From assembly GCA_934088535.1 (NCBI GenBank), contig CAKOJC010000002.1:1-60332 (forward strand): a stretch of 60,332 nucleotides of DNA. Reading direction: 5' to 3'. The position numbers and the translations under genes are program-made. This document shows, one piece after another, positions 47,299-54,591 of the stretch (its first letter is position 1; every line of letters begins with the position of its first letter). Below the pieces are notes generated by a model. That model was given only the letters and a program-made list of their open reading frames with translations. It had not been told where the DNA came from and searched no databases. Origin of the DNA: an uncultured Bacilli bacterium (GTDB taxonomy: Bacteria > Bacillota_I > Bacilli_A > RF39 > UBA660).

Positions 47299-47598
47299 TC
47301 AATAATATTTCTTTAATATCATTGGAGTATTTTTTACTATTACTAAATTATATTTTATTTTTAATATTTCTTTTATCTTAGGTATAAGTTTATTAATATC
47401 GCATCTACAATTAAATATATCTATTGCAGAGTTAATATGATTTATTAAATTACATTCTGATAAACAATGTCTGCTATATCCATTTGCTAAATAGAATGCT
47501 ACTAAATCAGGTATAACATAATTATTTAAGTAATTATTAATATTATTATAGAATGGTAAATATATTTTTTCAAATTCTTTATTAGTTATATCACACAT
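47299..47598 (-). CDS. Unknown 99-aa protein of the element
   Basis: 99 aa, helical, with Cys/His-containing middle (NGYSRHCLSECNLINHINSA). AAAGGAG lies eight bases before the ATG, and the start overlaps the last codon of tnpV (ATGTGTGA), so it is coupled to it. Not recognised. Its place next to tnpV suggests an element-specific role. Confidence 0.65.
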   Translation of the reverse strand: MCDITNKEFEKIYLPFYNNINNYLNNYVIPDLVAFYLANGYSRHCLSECNLINHINSAIDIFNCRCDINKLIPKIKEILKIKYNLVIVKNTPMILKKYY

Positions 47599-47940
47599 AG
47601 ATATACTCCTTTAAAATTATTTCTTCTACCCTATTTTTTATATTATTCATTTTACCTATCAATAACATTTGATTACTACTTTTTAATTCTTCAGTAATAT
47701 TTTCTTTTTCAGTGAGTTCTTTAATTAACTTCTGCACCTTCTCCATAACAATAGTATCGATATTATGAAGATATTCATTTAATTTATCACTAGCAAGTAA
47801 ATCAAAATATAATCCTAACTTTTCTTTCTTAATATAATTTAATCTTAATAATCCATATTTTCCTATATTATATTTTTTTTATTTTCTAATATTAAATTCG
47901 GCAATAAATAATCACCATTCTTAGTGTAACTAATATTCAT
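47591..47940 (-). pseudogene. tnpV: tnpV, frameshifted
   Basis: The start MNISYTKNGDYLLPNLILEN matches TnpV, and after a shift of -1 the next frame reads IGKYGLLRLNYIKKEK, then LGLYFDLLASDKLNEYLHNID, and ends NRVEEIILKEYIYV, which is the rest of the protein. The shift lies at a run of eight A (47880-47873). TnpV is encoded by Tn4451-type elements next to the large resolvase genes. This gene was too broken to appear as one open frame. Confidence 0.85.
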
Positions 47941-47982
47941 AACATTTCTCCATTTCTTTCTATATTTATTTAGCTTTAATTG

Positions 47983-48279
47983 TTATACATATTTTGTTAC
48001 ACAATGACTATCGCCACCACCTGCATTCAAGTGATTAGATACAACTACCACGTCTTTACTATCACCAAAAAAACTTTGTACCTTGTTAACTCTTTCTTTT
48101 GGTGTTAAAGTCACATCACTATCTCTTGTTAATCTAACAGGCACTCCTAATTCTTTTAATCTATCATACATATATTTACTAATACGAAGTGTAAAATCTT
48201 TCTCCTTTAATCCATTTGAGACTGCTCCAGGATCAGTTCCTCCATGTCCTGGATCTATTACAATTCCTTTTAAAGCCAT
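47983..48279 (-). pseudogene. LysM amidase, 5' part (interrupted gene)
   Basis: MALKGIVIDPGHGGTDPGAV starts the Amidase_3 catalytic domain: the first zinc His (DPGHGG), the Glu ligand (GLKEKDFTLR) and the second His (VVSNHLNAGGG). The last nine residues of the open frame belong to the element. The C-terminal part lies 10.5 kb away (36527-37477). When joined at GG, the sequence NAGGGDGAEVIYALRNN results, matching the family. AGGTGA precedes the ATG. This separated half lacks the catalytic Glu and all LysM domains. Confidence 0.92.
47998..48018. repeat. Attachment site, other end of the element
   Basis: TACACAATGACTATC at 47998-48012 is the inverted partner of 37482-37496. The shared CCACC is at 48014-48018, with the crossover GG at 48017-48018. 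Confidence 0.85.
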
Positions 48280-48302
48280 ATAATCACCTAATTTATTGTA
48301 TG

Positions 48303-48333
48303 AAAAAACATATATTTTGCTAATATATGTTTT
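48303..48333 (-). terminator. Terminator of rdgB
   Basis: AAAACATATA and TATATGTTTT form a stem on the minus strand, with T-rich sequence. It lies between rdgB and the amidase start. Confidence 0.7.
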
Positions 48334-48910
48334 AATAAATTCCGCTTTGCTCTAATTTTTCTTTAAGATCTTTTGCTGCTAGGAATCTAGCACTTTTTTT
48401 GTTCTTTTCTTCAGGAGTTAGTTCTGCTAAAGTTCTTCCATCTAAGAGTTCAAATATTTCGTCAAATCCGAAGCCATTGTCTCCTCTTCTTGTATCTGTT
48501 ATATTTCCTTCAAGTATACCTTCACCTATAATAGTATCTTCACCATTATAGTAAACTAACTCACATACTACTTTTGCACTCTTATCATCGCATTTACTTA
48601 CTTCATTAATTATATATTCATTTCTTTCTTTATCAGTTGCATTTTCTCCTAAAAATCTGTGAGTCATTACACCTGGGAATCCATTTAAAGCAGTTACACA
48701 AAGTCCTGAATCATCTGCGATAACTGGCATATTTGCTAAGTTATAAATTTCATGTGCTTTCTTTTTAGCATTTCTTATAAAAGTATCAGCATCCTCTTCT
48801 ACTTCTTTATCTATTTTCTTGTCTTTTAAAGTATAAATTGTATCATTATTAAAAATGCTCTTAATTTCATTTATTTTAAATTTATTGTTGGTTGCTACTA
48901 AAACTTCCAT
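48332..48910 (-). CDS. rdgB: XTP/dITP diphosphatase
   Basis: 192 aa from the ATG at 48910, preceded by AGGTG; the open frame starting at 48970 is longer but lacks a ribosome site and the family starts at MEVLVATNN. Conserved: ATNNKFKINE, ADDSGL, FPGVMTHRFLG, GFGFDEIF. It hydrolyses non-canonical purine nucleoside triphosphates. It follows the radical SAM operon by about 30 bases. Confidence 0.95.
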   Translation of the reverse strand: MEVLVATNNKFKINEIKSIFNNDTIYTLKDKKIDKEVEEDADTFIRNAKKKAHEIYNLANMPVIADDSGLCVTALNGFPGVMTHRFLGENATDKERNEYIINEVSKCDDKSAKVVCELVYYNGEDTIIGEGILEGNITDTRRGDNGFGFDEIFELLDGRTLAELTPEEKNKKSARFLAAKDLKEKLEQSGIY

Positions 48911-48941
48911 AAAATCACCTACTTTTTTAATATATCCTTTT

Positions 48942-49597
48942 TTACTTTTTATAAATATTCCAAAATACAATAAATAATCCTATTAATGTAAATAATATTG
49001 CTATTATTATTTGTCCTATCATAAATTTTTTCATTTCTTCACTTTTTGTATTTTCAACATCATTATAATAGCCATTTTCTCTTGCCCAAATATTTTCTTC
49101 GCCTTTATTGACTGGTATAAAATCAGTAACATATACTTTGTTTTCATATACATATACGCTACATTTTTTGCTTCCTAAACAATGATGTGCATCAAATGCA
49201 AGTCCTGGGGTTTCATATTCTTTTTTTCTTTAGTATGTGGATCAACATATTCAACTATTACTGTATAATAATATGACTTGTCAATTACATTATTAATTTC
49301 ACTATTTCTTGCTGAATAAGTTTTGTAATCAATTATATTTCCTTCTACTTTAATACCTTTTTCTTTTATTTCCTTTAATCTTTTTCTCTCTTTATACTTT
49401 TTTTTAGCTTCAGGAAATAAAATTATGTACATAAATATAGCTGTTACTATTGTACCAAACATTCCTGCATAAAAGGCATCCATATCTCCGGTATCTATTG
49501 TTGTCTTTATTGTGCCTACTAGTAAAATAGGAATAAAAACAATAAAAATATATGCATAAATATTTTTTAGTTCAACTGCGTAACATAACTTTTTCAT
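48942..49597 (-). pseudogene. Small membrane protein, frameshifted (DUF3592-like)
   Basis: The first frame gives 140 aa with one membrane helix pair, then ends at 49175. The -1 frame continues the protein, EYETPGLAFDAHHCLG onward with a final membrane helix (FMIGQIIIAILFTLIGLFIVF), to a stop at 48942. The junction GAA AAA AAG is a canonical A-AAA-AAG slippery site at 49221-49230. Either the gene is broken or it is expressed through frameshifting. It is the last gene of the radical SAM operon. Confidence 0.75.
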
Positions 49598-49622
49598 AAT
49601 CCATAACTCCTTTATAAAAATT

Positions 49623-50636
49623 CTACTTTTCTAGTATCCATTCTTGTAAATATTTTATTTCACTATTACAAAATTCGCATTTACCTTTAGTGGCATCAAT
49701 TGATGCACCACAATTATGACATTTAATATAATTAATACCATTATTCAACTCTAAAGTACCATTTTCATTCTTTCTCATAGTGAATACTTCAGTTAAATAT
49801 TTAGATTTTAATTTTCCATTTTCTAGAGTTATAATTCTCAAATATGCAGTTACATCTACATAACTATTATTTTTCTTTTTATAATCTTTAAATTCGTCAT
49901 AATCTATGATATCAAAATCTATTACATTTTCTTTACTATAATAATATTTTCTAACTTCATAATTAAAATTATTAAAGAAAGTTTTCTTATCAAGAGCTGT
50001 TCTTTCCCAAAAAGCTTTTTGTTTTTCGTTTTGTTTATCTTTATATCTTTTGATTGGTCCTAATATAATATAACCATCAATAACGTAAAAAGCATAATAA
50101 AATATACACGAAGCAACTAAACCATATATAAAAACTTTAGATATATCATAACTATTAAACGTTCTAGATGTTCCTTTTATATAAAAATAACTAATTATTA
50201 AACATATTATTAAATCTACTATTCCAGTTATAATTCTATATTTGTTACTTCTTAAAACTCTATCATAATGATATTTACTTCCTAAATCTTTATCAGTGTA
50301 ATCTATATTATAATGAGTTCTACAATATGGGCATCCATCTATAAAGTTTTTTACTTTTCCACTCATTCCACAGTTTGGGCATTTAAAATCTTTATTTTCT
50401 TCCTCTTTTGAAATAAATGTATATTCAATTCTAGAGTCAAATGTAGTTTCCTCATGAACTAATTTATTGTTTTTATAGTATTCTTTTTTACATCTTATAC
50501 CTTTTATTATTTCATCATTTAATGAATCATCAGTATTTCTTTCAAGTATTTTATTACTAACTATATATTTAGTTTTAATATTTATAGAATTTTCCTTTAA
50601 TTTTTTATTATAAAATGTATCTGATACTAGTGCCAT
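49623..50636 (-). CDS. Zinc-ribbon/Tim44-like membrane protein
   Basis: 337 aa. A zinc ribbon near residue 85 (CPNCGMSGKVKNFIDGCPYC) precedes two membrane helices (IVDLIICLIISYFYI, VFIYGLVASCIFYYAFYVI). The following domain (FDIIDYDEFKDYKK, VDVTAYLRIITL) resembles the Tim44-like domain of bacterial zinc-ribbon proteins, and the C-terminus has a second ribbon (CHNCGASIDATKGKCEFC). Found between the Asn-rich protein and the frameshifted membrane protein; possibly a substrate carrier or assembly factor. Confidence 0.65.
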   Translation of the reverse strand: MALVSDTFYNKKLKENSINIKTKYIVSNKILERNTDDSLNDEIIKGIRCKKEYYKNNKLVHEETTFDSRIEYTFISKEEENKDFKCPNCGMSGKVKNFIDGCPYCRTHYNIDYTDKDLGSKYHYDRVLRSNKYRIITGIVDLIICLIISYFYIKGTSRTFNSYDISKVFIYGLVASCIFYYAFYVIDGYIILGPIKRYKDKQNEKQKAFWERTALDKKTFFNNFNYEVRKYYYSKENVIDFDIIDYDEFKDYKKKNNSYVDVTAYLRIITLENGKLKSKYLTEVFTMRKNENGTLELNNGINYIKCHNCGASIDATKGKCEFCNSEIKYLQEWILEK

Positions 50637-50647
50637 ATTTTCACATC

Positions 50648-51037
50648 CTATCTATTATTGTTATTGTTGTTATTATTGTTATTATTATTGTTATTATTTG
50701 AAAATCCTCCACTATAAGATGACCCTCCACTACTATGCCAACCATTACTAGAACTAGATGTGTAAACAATATGAGGGATTATTTTGAAAAAACTATTTGA
50801 CATGTTAATTCCATCAATTGATAATGTTTTTAATGATGATGATATTGTGTCTACTGTTTTAAAACCATCTTTTAATGTTATCATATTTAAGTTTGCACTT
50901 ACTATTCCTTTTGGGTATTTTTCTAAAAATTGATATATTTTTTCTAAATCTTCTTTAGTTACATAATAGTATTTAATAAAATCAATGCATCTTTTTTGAC
51001 GTATTAATTCATCATATGTTTCTGGTTCTTTATTCAT
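50648..51037 (-). CDS. Ser/Gly/Asn-tailed small protein, candidate radical SAM substrate
   Basis: 129 aa. Residues 1-95 form a compact alpha/beta region (ETYDELIRQKRCIDFIKYYY). The tail is low complexity: SSSSNGWHSSGGSSYSGGFS and then 15 Asn before a final Arg. It overlaps the radical SAM gene by eight bases. The aromatic-Ser/Asn triplets WHS, YSG and FSN are plausible targets for cyclophane-type or other radical SAM modification. I know no named family for this protein. The Asn run is encoded by a mixed AAT/AAC triplet repeat. Confidence 0.7.
   Translation of the reverse strand: MNKEPETYDELIRQKRCIDFIKYYYVTKEDLEKIYQFLEKYPKGIVSANLNMITLKDGFKTVDTISSSLKTLSIDGINMSNSFFKIIPHIVYTSSSSNGWHSSGGSSYSGGFSNNNNNNNNNNNNNNNR
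50654..50698 (-). repeat. AAT/AAC triplet repeat (poly-Asn)
   Basis: 15 Asn codons in a row, interspersed AAT and AAC. The length could vary by slippage without changing the frame. Confidence 0.9.
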
Positions 51038-52775
51038 TTTTAAACTCCTTATCTAAATAATAAAATTCTATATTTTGAAATGGTAAATTTATTGCTTGAA
51101 TGTGATAATAAGCGTTATTTTTTTGTTTGTAGTAGTGATAGTCTCTTAGTGATGATGTAGTAAAAAATATATTATTTTGAGAATCTATACTATAATTATC
51201 TTTATATTCTTTTATTAAAGATGTTATATCTAATTCATAGTAATCTTCTTTATCACTAGTATTATTATCTAGTACTCCTTTGTAAATTTGATATGTAGCA
51301 ACGTGTCTTTGTTTATTTCTATTTTCATCACCATAAGTTACTGTATTTCCACTTAGTATCATTATGTAAATAGAATTATTTTCTGGATAATCACATTCTT
51401 CATTTATCATATTTTTTTTCATATATATTTTAACTTTACTATTAGGTGTTATATATACAAAATCTCTAATATTCTTTAATACTTGCGATTCAAGATTATA
51501 TTCTATATCATCTATTTTTAATTTAAATACGTCACTATCATAAATATATTTTAGTTTTGGATCACTTGATATTATTTCTTCTAAAGTAGGATATTCAGTG
51601 TTAATTTTTGTAGGTAAATATTTTAAACTTTCGTTTACCCTCATTTTAGAAACATAATTATATACGAATTCATCATTATAATTATCTTTATTGTATCCTC
51701 TATCTTTATACATTATTTGTTGTAATTTACAAGTATAACTTTTATTAGAATTATATGTATTCTTAACAAATGGACATCCTGTTTTACATAAATATAAGTA
51801 TCCACATTTACTACATTCTTCATTGAATGGTAGTTTATTATGATTTATAAATATCTTTTGATATGCTGTATTTAAAATTTCTTCTACAGTATTTGTATAA
51901 ATATTTCCATAGTAATAGTCTTTATTTTTTTGTCCTCTTACACAAGAATATATATCACCATTTTTTTCAAGTAAGAAGAATTTTTCACCACAATTATCAC
52001 AATTAGTACAGTATCCTGGACCAAATTCATCAAACCATGGACCATTTACACCATAATCTAAATCAGTTCCATCAAACTCTTTATGCATCCTATTATATAG
52101 TTCTACTTGTTCTTCTTCTGTTATATGATGAAGAATATCATTAGAATTATAATCAAATCCAATCATGAAATTAAAATCATTCATATCTAAACAAGTATTC
52201 TTATGCAAATACTTTATATCTTTAATAATATCATCTAAATATATAAAATGTTCTTTAAATATAGTAGCTGATACTTTCTTTTTATTTGGTATATCTTTTA
52301 ATAATTCTATATTTTCAAGTATCTTTTCTAATGTTTTTTTATTTCCCTTAGTAACTCTATATTCATCATGCATTTTAAATGGTAAATCTAAACTTCCTGA
52401 AATTGATACGTTAAATTCTTTTATAGTATTTATATGTTTATTTAAATCATATAGATTTGTTTTTATATGAGGTGTTCCTATTTTAAAACCTGCATCTGTT
52501 ATTATTTTTCTATTTTCTTTATAGTAATTGCTAATAAATTCTATGACATCATGAAAATCTTTTTGTGATAGTGTTGTTACTTCCCCTCCGTGAAGAGATA
52601 TATTAAATGGAATAACATTACTTTGTTTGAACTTATTTACTGCATATTCTAAAGTTTCTAATGATGTATATTTTGTTTTTTCATCTATTGTATTGTCTTC
52701 TAAATAACAGTATTTACATCCCATATTGCATGCCATAGTTGGTACATATAATAAATGTATATATTTGTAATTCAT
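51030..52775 (-). CDS. Radical SAM/SPASM domain protein
   Basis: 581 aa. The CxxxCxxC cluster is ACNMGCKYC at residues 15-23, followed by the SAM-binding HGGE region (HGGEVTTLSQ). The SPASM domain holds a Cys series (CTNCDNCGEKFF, CVRGQK, CSKCGYLYLCKTGCP, then C). About 220 residues after it are an extra domain that I do not recognise. Such enzymes usually modify peptides. Nine bases separate it from the upstream LRR gene, and it overlaps the Ser/Gly/Asn protein. Confidence 0.9.
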   Translation of the reverse strand: MNYKYIHLLYVPTMACNMGCKYCYLEDNTIDEKTKYTSLETLEYAVNKFKQSNVIPFNISLHGGEVTTLSQKDFHDVIEFISNYYKENRKIITDAGFKIGTPHIKTNLYDLNKHINTIKEFNVSISGSLDLPFKMHDEYRVTKGNKKTLEKILENIELLKDIPNKKKVSATIFKEHFIYLDDIIKDIKYLHKNTCLDMNDFNFMIGFDYNSNDILHHITEEEQVELYNRMHKEFDGTDLDYGVNGPWFDEFGPGYCTNCDNCGEKFFLLEKNGDIYSCVRGQKNKDYYYGNIYTNTVEEILNTAYQKIFINHNKLPFNEECSKCGYLYLCKTGCPFVKNTYNSNKSYTCKLQQIMYKDRGYNKDNYNDEFVYNYVSKMRVNESLKYLPTKINTEYPTLEEIISSDPKLKYIYDSDVFKLKIDDIEYNLESQVLKNIRDFVYITPNSKVKIYMKKNMINEECDYPENNSIYIMILSGNTVTYGDENRNKQRHVATYQIYKGVLDNNTSDKEDYYELDITSLIKEYKDNYSIDSQNNIFFTTSSLRDYHYYKQKNNAYYHIQAINLPFQNIEFYYLDKEFKNE

Positions 52776-52784
52776 ATTTTCCCC

Positions 52785-54581
52785 CTAGTTAAAATAACTT
52801 ATTGCTGTTGGACTTCCCTTAAATGCTCTTTCATTAATACTTACTCCTCTTGGTAAGGTTATTGATTTTAAACTATAACAACTTCTAAATGCTGAAGATC
52901 CTATTTCATTTAATTTACTATTTTTAGTTAATATTACACTTTGAAGGCCGCTTCCGTAGAATGCATGTCCTCCAATTCTTGTTACACTATCAGGTATTGT
53001 TATTGTTTTTAATGAGCTACATTCTTCAAAAGTATTTCCTCTTATTTCTGTTAAATTATTTGATAATTTTACTTCACTTAATGAACTATCATATTGAAAT
53101 GCTTCTCCGCCAAGTGTTGTTACAGAATCAGGAATAATTATTTTTGTTAAGCTATCACAATTAGCAAAGGCTCCACCATCTATTGTTTTAAGTCCTTCTG
53201 GTAAATTTATTTCTTTTAATGAAGTTGCATATTTAAATGCACTACCACCTATTTCTTTTACAGTACTTGGTATTATGACTTCAGTTAAGCTATCACAATT
53301 TTCAAATGCACTTCCTCCGATTCTTTCTAATCCTTCAGGTAAAGTTACTGATCTTAGTGAATAAGCCCCATTAAAAGTATCACCGTTTATTTCTTTTACC
53401 TTAGATGGTATTACTATTGATTTTAATGCTGTACAATCTTTGAATGCTCCTCCTCCTAAATATTCTAAGTTTTTTGGAAGATTTATTTTTTCTAATTTAT
53501 CTAAACCAGCAAATGCTTGACCTCTTATTTCTGTTATAGTATCTGGTAAATTTATTTCAGTTAATTCTGGCATATTTGAGAATGTGTTTCCACGTAAAGC
53601 TACAACATTTTTTCCTTTATATGTAGATGGTATGGTTGCTGTTGTTTTATTAGTAAGACCATACGCATAAAATCTTACACCATATCCATTATCCATTTTT
53701 TCATAAAATATTTTTGGATCTTTGAATATTACTAAAGGTATACATATTGCAATCATACAACCAATTAATAAATATATTCTAGATGTATTTTTTACTAATG
53801 TTGATTTTGTGCTCATTATAATATTAGAAATTTTTTCGCTAGGTCTTGCTTTTATTTGCTTCATAATATAACTTTTAAAATTGAATTTAATTGTGAATAT
53901 AAATAATACTACTAATATTGTTAAACCAATTATATAGGTTATAGTTGGAAAATGAAAGAATATTAGAGATATGTAAAAACATAGTAATACAGAAAATATA
54001 GCTACCAATATATTTTGTCTTTTTAATGATTGACTAGGTATTAATTTGCTTTTTAAATCTATTCCTGCCTTTTCAAGTTCTTTATTTACATGTTTTTGTA
54101 TATATCCTTCTAATGTTAATGTCATATCTTCTTCATAATCTAATGGATCTGCATAACTTGATTTGTTATCATTTGAACTCATTGTAACAGTTTCTGTTTT
54201 TAATGTAGTTCCACAGGATGTACAAAATTTGTCTCCTGGTTTACCAACATGTCCACAATTTTGACAAACTAAATTTTCTGTCTTTATTTGAATTGTTGTT
54301 TTACTACTATTTATTACATTTGGTGTTATTGTATTATTTTGGTTTTTCTTTATTGATGCAGACCATATTGCTCTTAAAATAAGCATAAATATTGTACAAT
54401 TAATTATTGGGGTTTTGGCCTCAGATGCTGATATTAGTAGTGCTAAAATGATTACACCTATTGTTGATATCATTCTTATAATTTTTCTAGAATTAAAATC
54501 TTCTATTTTCTTAGAAATTGGTAAAACCAAGATTAAATATCCTAAAATAAATATTATTGTTACATTAAATACATAATTCAT
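52785..54581 (-). CDS. Zinc-ribbon membrane protein with C-terminal leucine-rich repeats (BspA/LRR_5 type)
   Basis: 598 aa. Two membrane helices near the N-terminus, then a zinc ribbon (CQNCGHVGKPGDKFCTSCG, about residues 107-125), then further membrane helices (residues 195-300). The second half has about eleven LRR_5 repeats of about 23 residues with the pattern L-x-x-I-x-[IL]-P-x-x-[LV]-x-x-I-x-x-x-x-F. The repeats are probably extracellular, binding a surface target. It is between the P-type ATPase and the radical SAM gene, 9-11 bases from each. Confidence 0.85.
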   Translation of the reverse strand: MNYVFNVTIIFILGYLILVLPISKKIEDFNSRKIIRMISTIGVIILALLISASEAKTPIINCTIFMLILRAIWSASIKKNQNNTITPNVINSSKTTIQIKTENLVCQNCGHVGKPGDKFCTSCGTTLKTETVTMSSNDNKSSYADPLDYEEDMTLTLEGYIQKHVNKELEKAGIDLKSKLIPSQSLKRQNILVAIFSVLLCFYISLIFFHFPTITYIIGLTILVVLFIFTIKFNFKSYIMKQIKARPSEKISNIIMSTKSTLVKNTSRIYLLIGCMIAICIPLVIFKDPKIFYEKMDNGYGVRFYAYGLTNKTTATIPSTYKGKNVVALRGNTFSNMPELTEINLPDTITEIRGQAFAGLDKLEKINLPKNLEYLGGGAFKDCTALKSIVIPSKVKEINGDTFNGAYSLRSVTLPEGLERIGGSAFENCDSLTEVIIPSTVKEIGGSAFKYATSLKEINLPEGLKTIDGGAFANCDSLTKIIIPDSVTTLGGEAFQYDSSLSEVKLSNNLTEIRGNTFEECSSLKTITIPDSVTRIGGHAFYGSGLQSVILTKNSKLNEIGSSAFRSCYSLKSITLPRGVSINERAFKGSPTAISYFN

Positions 54582-54591
54582 ATTTTCACCT

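Larger units (their letters stand above)
37478..48018. mobile_element. 10.5-kb serine-recombinase element inserted in a LysM amidase gene
   Basis: The ends are defined by 15-bp inverted repeats (13/15 identical) next to a shared GGTGG core, and by exact restoration of the amidase frame (…NAGGGDGAEVIY…) when the flanks are joined. The circular joint would be nearly symmetric: repeat, ACCA-GG-TGGC, repeat. Cargo in minus-strand order: frameshifted tnpV, 99-aa protein, RHH protein, split HsdM, HsdS, unknown genes, HTH protein, 30-aa protein, large serine recombinase, membrane protein, Bro-N-type protein, membrane protein. The tnpV and large resolvase resemble Tn4451-type elements. No conjugation genes are seen. 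Confidence 0.92.

Noticed and set aside
47983..48013. The end of the short amidase open frame (DSHCVTKYV) as a real C-terminus
   Set aside because: These residues come from the element end repeat; the true continuation is at 37474 and downstream.
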